Notes under the pieces: generated by a model
Databases searched by the model: none
Told to the model about the DNA's origin: nothing
The model's input: only the letters and a program-made list of their open reading frames with translations
Source: Kluyvera sp036759925
GTDB lineage: Bacteria > Pseudomonadota > Gammaproteobacteria > Enterobacterales > Enterobacteriaceae
Length of the DNA: 64,000 nt
Direction of reading: 5' to 3'
NCBI RefSeq assembly: GCF_036759925.1
Contig: NZ_JAPKIB010000009.1
Span: 1 to 64,000, forward strand
In this document: positions 54,524 to 63,283 of the stretch, one piece after another
How the letters are laid out: every line of letters begins with the position of its first letter
How positions within the stretch are numbered: the first letter of the stretch is position 1
Program-made: the position numbers and the translations under genes

Positions 54524-55494
54524 TTTCTGTTAATCGTCGCGCCTCGCGTCGCTGGCTGTCGCTCTGGCCGCTGTTGTTGTTTTTCGCGGTAGCGGTTATC
54601 GGCATACTATGGCTCTGGCAGGCCTGGCCGCAGGTCATGCTGCAAAGCATGGTCTGGCAGCGCGATGTGAACCAGAAGATGAGCGGTTTGCTACAGGCCG
54701 TGGCGGAAAACCCGGCTCAGGCGGGTGGGGCGCTGCTGCTGTTCAGCTTTGTCTACGGCGTGCTGCATGCGCTGGGCCCTGGGCACGGAAAGGTGGTGAT
54801 CACCACGTGGTTGGCCACCCATCCGTCAAAATTAAAATCCAGTATTGGCCTCACGCTTGCGGCTTCTTTATTACAGGGGTTGGTGGCTATTGGCCTGGTG
54901 GTCGTGGTGCTGACGCTGTTACGGCTTCCGGCGCGCCAGCTGCACCTCAGCAGTTTCTGGCTGGAGAAGGGCAGCTATGCGCTGGTGGGCGTGCTGGGAC
55001 TATTACTGTGCTGGCGGGCGCTAAAAAAGCTGCGCACGCTGCTGCGTAAACCGAAGTTCACTGCTTTTACGCCACACCACGTTCATGACCAGCACTGCGG
55101 CTGTGGTCATCAACATATGCCGGACCCCAAACAGCTTGAGCGTGATGAAGACTGGCGCGCGAGGCTGATGATTGTGCTGTCGATGGGCATGCGCCCCTGT
55201 TCCGGGGCCATAATGGTGCTGCTGTTCAGCAAAGTGATTGGCGTTTTTGGCTGGGGCATTGCTTCTGCACTGGCGATGGCAGCAGGAACGTCGCTCACCA
55301 TCTCTTCGCTGGCGCTGTTGGTTCACGGTTTTCGCACCCTGGCGGTGAAGCTCAGCGGCACTAAAACGCCGGTACTCTGGCGGCAGGTGGGCTGGACAAC
55401 GTTGGCGTTAGCGGGTGGGGTGATTCTGCTTGCGGTGGCGGTGGTGATGTGGGTAAGTGCAGTGCCGGTAGGCAGAGGCCTGAGGCCGTTTTAA
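54514..55494 (+). CDS. NicO-family nickel/cobalt (or zinc) transporter, ZevB-like
   Basis: This 326-residue inner-membrane protein has about six hydrophobic segments. Metal-transport signatures are the motif HALGPGHGKVVI at about 87-98, a histidine-rich cytosolic loop HHVHDQHCGCGHQH near 189-202, and GMRPCSGAIMVLLFSKV. RcnA of E. coli is a shorter relative that exports nickel and cobalt, but the linked DUF1007 gene points to the ZevAB type. Metal and direction are not decided by sequence. It is translationally coupled to the upstream gene. Confidence 0.8.
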   Translation: MSVISVNRRASRRWLSLWPLLLFFAVAVIGILWLWQAWPQVMLQSMVWQRDVNQKMSGLLQAVAENPAQAGGALLLFSFVYGVLHALGPGHGKVVITTWLATHPSKLKSSIGLTLAASLLQGLVAIGLVVVVLTLLRLPARQLHLSSFWLEKGSYALVGVLGLLLCWRALKKLRTLLRKPKFTAFTPHHVHDQHCGCGHQHMPDPKQLERDEDWRARLMIVLSMGMRPCSGAIMVLLFSKVIGVFGWGIASALAMAAGTSLTISSLALLVHGFRTLAVKLSGTKTPVLWRQVGWTTLALAGGVILLAVAVVMWVSAVPVGRGLRPF

Positions 55495-55496
55495 AA

Positions 55497-55570
55497 AGCC
55501 GGATGGCGGCTACGCCTTATCCGGCCTACACATCATGTAGGCCCGGTAAGCGAAGCGCCACCGGGCTGTA
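55497..55570. repeat. REP/BIME pair
   Basis: agccggatggcggctacgccttatccggcctac is followed by gtaggcccggtaagcgaagcgccaccgggc, two inverted REP units between convergent genes. Confidence 0.85.
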
Positions 55571-55575
55571 CTGAC

Positions 55576-56379
55576 TTAGCGCTTCAGCGCTTCGCTCAGC
55601 TCATCACGCATGTTTGCCAGCATGGCTTTCACGATACGTGGGTTACCCGCAACGATGTTGCCGGTCATCATGTAATTATGGCCGCCGGTGAAGTCACAAA
55701 CGATAGAACCTGCTTCACGAGCGATCAGTTCGCCAGCGGCGAAGTCCCAAGGTTTCAGGCCGATTTCGAAGAAACCGTCAACGCGAGCAGCGGCAACGTA
55801 GGCCAGATCCAGCGCAGCGGAACCGGAACGACGGAAGTCCGCACATTCGGTAAACATTTTGCCGAGGATGTTCATATAAGCAGGCGCGTGCTGTTTCACT
55901 TTGAACGGGAAACCGGTCGCGATGATGGTGCCATCCAGGTCACGGGCGGTGCTGCCGCGCAGACGGTAACCGTTGAGCTGTGCGCCCTGGCCGCGGGTAG
56001 CGGTGAACAGTTCGTTGCGCATTGGATCGTAAACCACAGCCACTTCAGTACGGCCTTTAATGCGTACGGCGATGGAAACGGAGAAGTGTGGAAGACGTTT
56101 GATAAAGTTGGTGGTGCCATCCAGTGGATCGATAACCCATTGAACATCCAGATCTTCGCCAACATGTTCACCGCTTTCTTCGGTGATAATGGTGTGTTGC
56201 GGGTAAGATTTGCGAATGGTGTCGATAATCATCGCTTCAGCGGCTTTATCAACGTTAGTCACGAAATCGTTGCTGCCTTTCTGGCTCGCTTCAACAGCTT
56301 CTGGTGTTTCGTAGTTTTTGGCAATCAGGTTACCCGCCTTGCGCGCTGCGCGCACGGCGATGTTCAGCATCGGATGCAT
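55576..56379 (-). CDS. suhB: Inositol-1-monophosphatase SuhB
   Basis: SuhB is an inositol monophosphatase-family protein that also binds the rRNA antitermination complex with NusA/B/E/G and aids ribosome maturation. The 267-residue length equals E. coli. Metal motifs are EESGEH, DPLDGTTNF and the later RPWDFAAGEL equivalent (KPWDFAAGELI). The ATG at 56379 gives MHPMLNIAVRAARKAG. It is divergent from trmJ. Confidence 0.97.
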   Translation of the reverse strand: MHPMLNIAVRAARKAGNLIAKNYETPEAVEASQKGSNDFVTNVDKAAEAMIIDTIRKSYPQHTIITEESGEHVGEDLDVQWVIDPLDGTTNFIKRLPHFSVSIAVRIKGRTEVAVVYDPMRNELFTATRGQGAQLNGYRLRGSTARDLDGTIIATGFPFKVKQHAPAYMNILGKMFTECADFRRSGSAALDLAYVAAARVDGFFEIGLKPWDFAAGELIAREAGSIVCDFTGGHNYMMTGNIVAGNPRIVKAMLANMRDELSEALKR

Positions 56380-56499
56380 CAGGTTACTCTCACTGGATGT
56401 TAAAGAACGGGGAAAACGGCGCATATCATAGCAGCGAATTCGGAATCTGTCTCAGGTTTATGGTAATATGGTCGAATAATCTTTAGACGAAGAATGACA

Positions 56500-57231
56500 A
56501 TGCTGCAAAATATCCGAATCGTGCTGGTCGAAACCTCTCACACCGGCAACATGGGCTCCGTGGCCCGCGCTATGAAAACCATGGGCTTAACCAACCTGTG
56601 GCTGGTCAATCCGCTGGTGAAACCGGATTCCCAGGCCATCGCCCTGGCGGCCGGTGCCAGCGATGTGATTGGTAACGCGCAGATCGTCGATACCCTTGAC
56701 GAAGCGCTGGCTGGTTGCAGTCTGGTGGTCGGCACCAGCGCGCGTTCCCGTACGCTGCCATGGCCAATGCTTGACCCGCGCGAGTGTGGTCTGAAAAGCG
56801 TCTCTGAAGCCGAACACGCGCCGGTGGCGCTGGTCTTTGGCCGCGAGCGCGTGGGCCTAACCAATGACGAACTGCAGAAATGTCATTACCACGTGGCGAT
56901 TGCCGCTAACCCGGAATACAGCTCGCTGAACCTGGCGATGGCCGTGCAGGTTATCTCATACGAAGTGCGCATGGCCTGGCTGGCGGCGCAGGAAAGCACG
57001 GAACCGAAGGTTGAGCACGACGAGACGCCGTACCCGCTGGTGGACGATCTTGAGCGTTTCTATGGCCACCTGGAGCAGACGCTGCTCGCTACCGGTTTCA
57101 TTCGAGAAAACCATCCGGGGCAGGTGATGAGCCGTTTACGTCGTCTGTTTACCCGTGCGCGCCCGGAAAGCCAGGAACTGAACATCCTACGTGGGATTCT
57201 GGCGTCTATTGAGCAGAAAAACAAAGAGTAA
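56500..57231 (+). CDS. trmJ: tRNA (Cm32/Um32) methyltransferase TrmJ
   Basis: TrmJ 2'-O-methylates nucleotide 32 of several tRNAs. The 243-residue SPOUT-knot protein has VETSHTGNMGSVARAMKTMG near the N-terminus, LVFGRERVGLTNDEL at about 110-124 and SSLNLAMAVQVISYE, the SAM-binding knot. The ATG at 56500 matches E. coli MLQNIRIVLVE. An ATG two codons earlier (56494) is an alternative. It lies upstream of the isc operon, as in E. coli. Confidence 0.96.
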   Translation: MLQNIRIVLVETSHTGNMGSVARAMKTMGLTNLWLVNPLVKPDSQAIALAAGASDVIGNAQIVDTLDEALAGCSLVVGTSARSRTLPWPMLDPRECGLKSVSEAEHAPVALVFGRERVGLTNDELQKCHYHVAIAANPEYSSLNLAMAVQVISYEVRMAWLAAQESTEPKVEHDETPYPLVDDLERFYGHLEQTLLATGFIRENHPGQVMSRLRRLFTRARPESQELNILRGILASIEQKNKE

Positions 57232-57237
57232 GGTGCA

Positions 57238-57312
57238 TGCCCGGCGGCGCTCCGCTTGGCCGGGCTACACGGCTCTTGTATCCCGGGCGAGGCCTCTGGC
57301 CGACCCCGGGAA
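57238..57312. repeat. REP-like repeat between trmJ and iscR
   Basis: gcccggcggcgctccgcttggccgggctac is followed by tcccgggcgaggcctctggccgaccccggga. The two palindromic units resemble those at 62-142 and 8740-8808. Confidence 0.7.
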
Positions 57313-57344
57313 CGGCTCAGAATCAATACCGCACGGAACGCCAA

Positions 57345-57394
57345 ATACCTGACTAAATTACTCAAGTAAATAGTTGACTGTTTTAGTCGGGAAT
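57345..57394 (+). promoter_or_regulatory. Two adjacent type 1 IscR sites
   Basis: Two 25-base sites lie directly next to each other at 57345-57369 and 57370-57394. The second has the half-sites ATAGTTGACT and AGTCGGGAAT, an excellent type 1 site. The first has ATACCTGACT and CTCAAGTAA. A tatgca -10 candidate is at 57412. [2Fe-2S]-IscR bound here represses the operon. Confidence 0.88.
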
Positions 57395-57474
57395 GTCAGA
57401 CTTGGCCCTGCTATGCAATACCCACAATATTATTAAAAACCCCGGGCAGGGGCGAGTTTGAGGTTAAGTAAGAC

Positions 57475-57966
57475 ATGAGACTGACATCTAAAGGGCGTTA
57501 TGCCGTAACCGCGATGCTGGACGTTGCACTCAACTCCGAAGCGGGCCCGGTGCCGTTGGCTGATATTTCTGAACGTCAGGGAATTTCACTCTCCTATCTG
57601 GAGCAGCTGTTCTCCCGTCTGCGTAAAAATGGCTTAGTATCCAGCGTACGCGGACCTGGCGGTGGTTATCTGCTGGGTAAAGAAGCAAACCACATCGCAG
57701 TGGGTGAAGTGATTAGCGCAGTGGACGAGTCCGTTGACGCTACCCGCTGTCAGGGGAAAGGTGGCTGCCAGGGCGGCGATAAATGTTTGACCCACGCACT
57801 CTGGCGCGATCTGAGCGACCGTCTGACCGGCTTCCTGAACAACATCACCCTCGGTGAACTGGTCAATAACCAGGAAGTTCTGGACGTGTCTGGTCGCCAA
57901 CATTCGCACGACACCTCCCGCAATACCCGCGTACAAGACGCTATCGACGTTAAGTTACGTGCATAA
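57475..57966 (+). CDS. iscR: Iron-sulfur cluster regulator IscR
   Basis: IscR is an Rrf2-family regulator that represses isc when it carries a [2Fe-2S] cluster. The 163-residue chain has a winged helix (about 1-65) and cluster ligands C92, C98, C104 and H107, all at E. coli positions. Its own binding sites lie 80-130 bases upstream. Confidence 0.98.
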   Translation: MRLTSKGRYAVTAMLDVALNSEAGPVPLADISERQGISLSYLEQLFSRLRKNGLVSSVRGPGGGYLLGKEANHIAVGEVISAVDESVDATRCQGKGGCQGGDKCLTHALWRDLSDRLTGFLNNITLGELVNNQEVLDVSGRQHSHDTSRNTRVQDAIDVKLRA

Positions 57967-58130
57967 TCCACCTGCTCTGCCGTGTGCCTTATTGGGCGCA
58001 CGTAGCAGGGCTGGTTATAGATAAAAATGAGATTTCAGAGTCAGGCCGGGACAGCGTCCCGTCAACACGGTCGTACATCCAGCCGGTTGCCTGACTCCTT
58101 GCATTGAGTGATGTACGGAGTTAAAGAGCA

Positions 58131-59345
58131 ATGAAATTACCGATTTATCTCGACTACTCCGCAACCACGCCGGTGGACCCGCGTGTTGCCGAGAAAATGA
58201 TGCAGTTTCTGACCCTGGACGGGACCTTTGGTAACCCGGCCTCTCGTTCACACCGTTTCGGCTGGCAGGCTGAAGAGGCGGTAGATATCGCCCGTAACCA
58301 GATTGCCGACCTCGTGGGTGCAGACCCGCGTGAAATCGTCTTTACCTCCGGTGCGACTGAATCCGACAACCTGGCGATTAAAGGTGCAGCCAACTTTTAT
58401 CAGAAAAAAGGCAAGCACATCATCACCAGCAAAACCGAGCATAAAGCCGTGCTGGACACCTGTCGTCAGCTCGAGCGCGAAGGTTTCGAAATCACCTATC
58501 TGGCGCCACAGCGCAACGGCATTATCGATCTCAAAGAGCTCGAAGCAGCCATGCGTGACGACACCATCCTCGTCTCCATCATGCACGTGAACAACGAAAT
58601 CGGCGTGGTGCAGGATATCGCGACCATCGGCGAAATGTGCCGTGCGCGCGGCATCATCTATCACGTTGATGCAACCCAGAGCGTGGGCAAACTGCCTATC
58701 GACCTGAGCCAGCTGAAAGTAGACCTGATGTCCTTCTCCGGTCACAAAATTTACGGTCCAAAAGGTATCGGCGCGCTGTACGTTCGTCGTAAACCACGTA
58801 TCCGTATCGAAGCGCAGATGCACGGCGGCGGTCACGAGCGCGGCATGCGTTCCGGTACCCTGCCTGTTCACCAGATCGTCGGCATGGGCGAAGCTTACCG
58901 TATCGCGAAAGAAGAGATGGAGACCGAAATGGCCCGTCTGCGCGGTCTGCGTAACCGTCTGTGGAACGGCGTGAAGGATATGGAAGAAGTCTACCTGAAC
59001 GGTGACCTCGAGCAGGGCGCACCAAACATCCTCAACGTGAGCTTTAACTACGTTGAAGGCGAGTCCCTGATTATGGCGCTGAAAGACCTGGCGGTTTCCT
59101 CTGGTTCCGCATGTACTTCCGCAAGCCTTGAGCCATCCTACGTGCTGCGCGCACTGGGCATGACCGATGAGCTGGCGCATAGCTCCATTCGTTTCTCTTT
59201 AGGTCGTTTCACTACCGAAGAAGAGATTGACTACACCATCAATCTGGTTCGCAACTCCATTGGCCGTCTGCGCGACCTTTCTCCACTGTGGGAAATGTTC
59301 AAGCAGGGCGTGGATCTGAACAGCATTGAATGGTCGCATCATTAA
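58131..59345 (+). CDS. iscS: Cysteine desulfurase IscS
   Basis: IscS releases sulfur from cysteine as a persulfide for iron-sulfur clusters, thiamine and tRNA thiolation. The 404-residue PLP enzyme has the lysine in SFSGHKIYGPKG (K206) and the mobile-loop cysteine in SSGSACTSASLEPSY (C328). It is preceded by a 164-base gap after iscR, the region where RyhB acts on the E. coli transcript. Confidence 0.98.
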   Translation: MKLPIYLDYSATTPVDPRVAEKMMQFLTLDGTFGNPASRSHRFGWQAEEAVDIARNQIADLVGADPREIVFTSGATESDNLAIKGAANFYQKKGKHIITSKTEHKAVLDTCRQLEREGFEITYLAPQRNGIIDLKELEAAMRDDTILVSIMHVNNEIGVVQDIATIGEMCRARGIIYHVDATQSVGKLPIDLSQLKVDLMSFSGHKIYGPKGIGALYVRRKPRIRIEAQMHGGGHERGMRSGTLPVHQIVGMGEAYRIAKEEMETEMARLRGLRNRLWNGVKDMEEVYLNGDLEQGAPNILNVSFNYVEGESLIMALKDLAVSSGSACTSASLEPSYVLRALGMTDELAHSSIRFSLGRFTTEEEIDYTINLVRNSIGRLRDLSPLWEMFKQGVDLNSIEWSHH

Positions 59346-59370
59346 TCGGTACCGATAAGGAGAATTCATC

Positions 59371-59757
59371 ATGGCTTACAGCGAAAAAGTAATCGATCAC
59401 TACGAGAACCCACGTAACGTAGGTTCCTTCGACAACAGCGACGAGAGCGTCGGCAGCGGCATGGTCGGTGCTCCGGCCTGCGGCGACGTGATGAAGTTGC
59501 AGATTAAAGTCAACAATGAAGGTATCATTGAAGACGCGCGTTTCAAGACCTACGGCTGCGGTTCCGCCATTGCTTCCAGCTCCCTCGTCACCGAGTGGGT
59601 AAAAGGGAAATCCCTGGACGAAGCACAGGCGATTAAAAATACCGATATTGCAGACGAGCTTGAACTGCCACCAGTGAAAATTCACTGTTCAATCCTGGCA
59701 GAAGACGCGATTAAAGCCGCCATTGCGGATTACAAAAGCAAACGTGAAGCAAAATAA
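59371..59757 (+). CDS. iscU: Iron-sulfur cluster scaffold IscU
   Basis: IscU is the scaffold on which IscS-derived sulfur and iron form clusters. Ligand cysteines C37, C63 and C106 are present. The HscA recognition motif LPPVK is at 99-103. The 128-residue length equals E. coli. The ribosome binding site is aaggagaattc. Confidence 0.98.
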   Translation: MAYSEKVIDHYENPRNVGSFDNSDESVGSGMVGAPACGDVMKLQIKVNNEGIIEDARFKTYGCGSAIASSSLVTEWVKGKSLDEAQAIKNTDIADELELPPVKIHCSILAEDAIKAAIADYKSKREAK

Positions 59758-59775
59758 TTAAGAGTTGAGGTTTTT

Positions 59776-60099
59776 ATGTCGATTACCTTAAGCGACAGTG
59801 CAGCAGCGCGAGTCAATACCTTCCTGTCAAACCGCGGTAAAGGGTTTGGTCTGCGTCTTGGCGTGAGAACGTCCGGCTGTTCAGGTATGGCCTATGTACT
59901 GGAATTTGTTGACGAGCCGGCGGCAGAAGATACCGTTTTCGAAGACAAAGGCGTGAAGGTTGTCATTGACGGTAAGAGCCTGCAATTTCTTGATGGCACG
60001 CAGCTCGACTTCGTAAAAGAAGGTCTGAACGAAGGGTTTAAATTCACTAACCCGAACGTGAAAGACGAGTGCGGTTGCGGCGAAAGCTTTAACGTCTGA
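59776..60099 (+). CDS. iscA: Iron-sulfur assembly protein IscA
   Basis: IscA is an A-type carrier that helps mature [4Fe-4S] proteins. The 107-residue chain has the three invariant cysteines C35, C99 and C101 (SGCSG and ECGCG). It lies 18 bases after iscU. Confidence 0.98.
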   Translation: MSITLSDSAAARVNTFLSNRGKGFGLRLGVRTSGCSGMAYVLEFVDEPAAEDTVFEDKGVKVVIDGKSLQFLDGTQLDFVKEGLNEGFKFTNPNVKDECGCGESFNV

Positions 60100-60113
60100 T
60101 TTTGAGTCCTGCC

Positions 60114-60155
60114 AACCCCACCCATGGTTTTATCGCTGTGCGTGGGGTTTGTTTT
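60114..60155 (+). terminator. Hairpin between iscA and hscB
   Basis: aaccccac pairs with gtggggtt around a loop of about 20 bases, followed by tgtttt. It may partly attenuate transcription into hscBA-fdx-iscX. Confidence 0.55.
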
Positions 60156-60178
60156 AAATAGTTAACCCTGAGATCGTC

Positions 60179-60694
60179 ATGGATTACTTCACTCTCTTTG
60201 GATTGCCAGCCGGTTATCACGTAGACACTCAGGCCCTCGCGGCACGCTTCCAGGACCTGCAGCGTCAGAACCACCCCGACCGATTTGCTAGCGGCAGCGA
60301 CGCGGAACAGCTCGCGGCGGTTCAGCGTTCTGCGAACATCAACCAGGCCTGGCAAACGTTGCGTCACCCGTTGATGCGCGCCGAATACCTACTTTCCCTG
60401 CATGGCTTTGATCTCGCCTCGGAACAGCATACCGTGCGCGATACCGCGTTCCTGATGGAACAGCTGGAACTGCGCGAAGAGCTGGACGAGATTGAACAGG
60501 CAAAAGATACCGACCGCCTGGAAGGGCTGATTAAGCGTATCAAAGCAATGTATAGCCAACGCCAGCAGCAGATGGTGGCGGAACTCGATTCGCAAACGTG
60601 GGAAGCGGCGGCGGATACCGTCCGTAAACTGCGTTTTCTCGATAAACTCCAAAGCAGCGCTGAATTACTCGAAGAAAAGCTGCTCGATTTCTGA
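60179..60694 (+). CDS. hscB: Co-chaperone HscB (Hsc20)
   Basis: HscB is a J-domain protein that delivers IscU to HscA. The 171-residue chain has the J-domain tripeptide HPD (QNHPDRFA) near residue 32 and a C-terminal three-helix IscU-binding domain. hscA follows after 15 bases. Confidence 0.97.
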   Translation: MDYFTLFGLPAGYHVDTQALAARFQDLQRQNHPDRFASGSDAEQLAAVQRSANINQAWQTLRHPLMRAEYLLSLHGFDLASEQHTVRDTAFLMEQLELREELDEIEQAKDTDRLEGLIKRIKAMYSQRQQQMVAELDSQTWEAAADTVRKLRFLDKLQSSAELLEEKLLDF

Positions 60695-60709
60695 TTCTGG
60701 AAGCTTAAC

Positions 60710-62560
60710 ATGGCCTTATTACAAATTAGTGAGCCGGGTCTAAGCGCCGCGCCGCACCAGCGTCGTCTGGCGGTGGGCATTGACTTAGGTACCACCAATT
60801 CCCTGGTGGCTACCGTGCGTAGCGGCCAGGCGGAAACGCTGGCCGACAATCAGGGGCGTCACCTGCTGCCTTCCGTTGTGCACTATCAGGAGCAGGGCCA
60901 CGTGGTCGGCTACGATGCGCGCACCAACGCCGCGCTGGACCCCGCTAACACCATTAGCTCCGTTAAACGCATGATGGGCCGTTCGCTGGCGGATATCCAG
61001 ACGCGCTACCCACACCTGCCGTACCAGTTCCAGGCAAGCGAAAACGGCCTGCCGATGCTGGTGACCAAAGCCGGTGTACTGAACCCAATCCGCGTCTCTG
61101 CCGATATCCTCAAAGCGCTGGCGGCTCGTGCCACCGAAACGCTTGAGGGTGAGCTTGATGGCGTGGTAATTACCGTTCCCGCTTACTTTGACGACGCCCA
61201 GCGTCAGGGCACCAAAGACGCCGCGCGTCTGGCGGGCCTGCACGTACTGCGTCTGCTGAACGAACCGACTGCGGCGGCCATTGCCTACGGCCTCGACTCC
61301 GGTCAGGAAGGGGTGATTGCCGTCTACGATCTGGGTGGCGGTACCTTCGATATCTCTATTTTGCGTCTGAGCCGCGGCGTGTTTGAAGTGCTGGCTACCG
61401 GCGGGGATTCCGCGCTGGGTGGCGACGACTTCGACCACCTGCTGGCCGACCATATCCGCGAACAGGCAGGCATTGCCGATCGCAGCGACAACCGCGTTCA
61501 GCGCGAGCTGCTTGACGCCGCCATCGCCGCTAAAATCGCCCTGAGCGATGCCGACCACGTGACCGTTGAGGTCGCGGGCTGGAAAGGCGAGGTGACCCGC
61601 GAACAGTTTAACGACCTGATTTCCGCACTGGTGAAACGCACGCTGCTGGCCTGTCGTCGCGCATTGAAAGATGCGGGTGTGGAAGCCGAAGAGGTGCTGG
61701 AAGTGGTGATGGTCGGCGGTTCTACCCGCGTACCGCTGGTGCGTGAACGCGTAGGCGAGTTCTTTGGCCGTACGCCACTGACCTCTATCGACCCGGATAA
61801 AGTGGTCGCTATTGGCGCCGCCGTACAGGCTGATATTCTGGTCGGCAACAAGCCGGACAGCGAAATGCTGCTGCTCGACGTGATCCCGCTCTCTCTCGGC
61901 CTCGAAACCATGGGCGGCCTGGTAGAGAAGGTTATCCCGCGTAACACCACCATTCCGGTAGCGCGTGCGCAGGAGTTCACCACCTTCAAAGACGGCCAGA
62001 CCGCGATGTCCATCCACGTGATGCAGGGCGAGCGCGAACTGGTGCAGGACTGCCGTTCACTGGCGCGTTTTGCGCTTCGCGGGATTCCGGCGCTGCCGGC
62101 TGGCGGCGCACACATTCGCGTAACCTTCCAGGTGGACGCCGATGGCCTGCTGAGCGTCACCGCCATGGAGAAATCCACCGGCGTTGAGTCCTCTATTCAG
62201 GTGAAGCCGTCCTACGGACTGACCGATGGCGAAATCGCCACCATGATTCAGGATTCCATGAGCTATGCCGAGCAGGACGTGAAAGCACGTATGCTGGCAG
62301 AGCAGAAAGTGGAAGCCGCTCGCGTGCTGGAAAGCCTGCACAGCGCGCTGGCCGCTGATGCCGCGCTGTTAAGCGCCGCAGAGCGTCAGGAGATTGACGA
62401 GGCTGCCGCCGTGCTGAGCGCGGTTGCCGAGGGCAATGACACTGACGCCATAGAACAAGCCATTAAAAACGTTGACAAACAAACCCAGGAATTCGCCGCT
62501 CGCCGCATGGACCAATCCGTCCGTGTCGCGCTGAAAGGCCAATCCGTGGACGAGGTTTAA
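60710..62560 (+). CDS. hscA: Hsp70-type chaperone HscA
   Basis: HscA uses ATP to drive cluster release from IscU. The 616-residue chain has the Hsp70 ATPase motifs (VGIDLGTTNSLVATV, IAVYDLGGGTFDISIL, VVMVGGSTRVPLVRE) and a substrate domain binding LPPVK. It ends one base before fdx. Confidence 0.98.
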   Translation: MALLQISEPGLSAAPHQRRLAVGIDLGTTNSLVATVRSGQAETLADNQGRHLLPSVVHYQEQGHVVGYDARTNAALDPANTISSVKRMMGRSLADIQTRYPHLPYQFQASENGLPMLVTKAGVLNPIRVSADILKALAARATETLEGELDGVVITVPAYFDDAQRQGTKDAARLAGLHVLRLLNEPTAAAIAYGLDSGQEGVIAVYDLGGGTFDISILRLSRGVFEVLATGGDSALGGDDFDHLLADHIREQAGIADRSDNRVQRELLDAAIAAKIALSDADHVTVEVAGWKGEVTREQFNDLISALVKRTLLACRRALKDAGVEAEEVLEVVMVGGSTRVPLVRERVGEFFGRTPLTSIDPDKVVAIGAAVQADILVGNKPDSEMLLLDVIPLSLGLETMGGLVEKVIPRNTTIPVARAQEFTTFKDGQTAMSIHVMQGERELVQDCRSLARFALRGIPALPAGGAHIRVTFQVDADGLLSVTAMEKSTGVESSIQVKPSYGLTDGEIATMIQDSMSYAEQDVKARMLAEQKVEAARVLESLHSALAADAALLSAAERQEIDEAAAVLSAVAEGNDTDAIEQAIKNVDKQTQEFAARRMDQSVRVALKGQSVDEV

Positions 62561-62561
62561 T

Positions 62562-62897
62562 ATGCCAAAGATTGTTTTTTTGCCACATCAGGACCTGTGT
62601 CCGGATGGCATCGTTGTGGAAGCTGAGACCGGTGAAACGATTCTGGATGCTGCGCTGCGTAGCGGTATCGAGATTGAACACGCCTGCGAAAAATCCTGTG
62701 CCTGCACCACCTGCCACTGCATCGTGCGTGAAGGTTTCGACTCGCTGCCAGAAAGCACCGAAGACGAAGACGATATGCTGGATAAAGCTTGGGGGCTGGA
62801 ACCAGATAGCCGCCTGAGCTGCCAGGCCCGCGTCACGGATGAAGACCTGGTGGTCGAAATTCCGCGTTACACAATTAACCACGCGCGCGAGCACTAA
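62562..62897 (+). CDS. fdx: [2Fe-2S] ferredoxin Fdx
   Basis: Fdx gives electrons for cluster assembly on IscU. The 111-residue adrenodoxin-type ferredoxin has cluster cysteines in ACEKSCACTTCHC (about 42-54) and a fourth in LSCQAR. It is nearly identical to the E. coli protein. Confidence 0.98.
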   Translation: MPKIVFLPHQDLCPDGIVVEAETGETILDAALRSGIEIEHACEKSCACTTCHCIVREGFDSLPESTEDEDDMLDKAWGLEPDSRLSCQARVTDEDLVVEIPRYTINHAREH

Positions 62898-62906
62898 GAG
62901 GATAGT

Positions 62907-63107
62907 ATGGGACTTAAGTGGACTGACAGCCGCGAAATCGGCGAAGCGCTGTACGATGCTTACCCGGATACCGATCCGAAAACGGTGCGCTTCACCGACA
63001 TGCACCAGTGGATTTGCGACCTCGAAGATTTTGATGATGATCCTCAGGCATCAAATGAAAAAATCCTTGAGGCAATTCTGCTAGTCTGGTTGGATGAAGC
63101 AGAATAA
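62907..63107 (+). CDS. iscX: IscX (YfhJ)
   Basis: IscX is a small acidic protein that binds IscS and iron and tunes cluster assembly. The 66-residue chain begins MGLKWTDSREIGEALYD and is rich in aspartate (DLEDFDDDPQ). It is the last isc gene. pepB follows after an ERIC element. Confidence 0.96.
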   Translation: MGLKWTDSREIGEALYDAYPDTDPKTVRFTDMHQWICDLEDFDDDPQASNEKILEAILLVWLDEAE

Positions 63108-63117
63108 TTTTTGCGTC

Positions 63118-63224
63118 ATGATTCGCGCCGCAGGTGCGTTGGCTACGCTCGCTCACCCCAGTCACATAGTTTGCTATGCTCCCGGGGATTCGCTCACTTG
63201 CTGCCTTCTTGCAACGCGAATCAT
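63118..63224. repeat. ERIC (intergenic repeat unit) element
   Basis: The terminal inverted repeats atgattcgcg and cgcgaatcat enclose the ERIC core gctcgctcaccccagtcaca and gctcccggggattcgctcac. At 107 bases it is slightly shorter than the standard 127-base element. It lies between iscX and pepB and could form a long RNA hairpin in the transcript. Confidence 0.9.
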
Positions 63225-63283
63225 TTAGCAAAAGACATAACGGGCTGCCATTCGGCGGCCCGTTTGCTAATAAGGATAAAAAA

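Noticed and set aside
54514..55494. Calling this gene rcnA
   Set aside because: It is longer than RcnA, has a different histidine loop and is coupled to a DUF1007 gene, so the ZevB-like label is more cautious.
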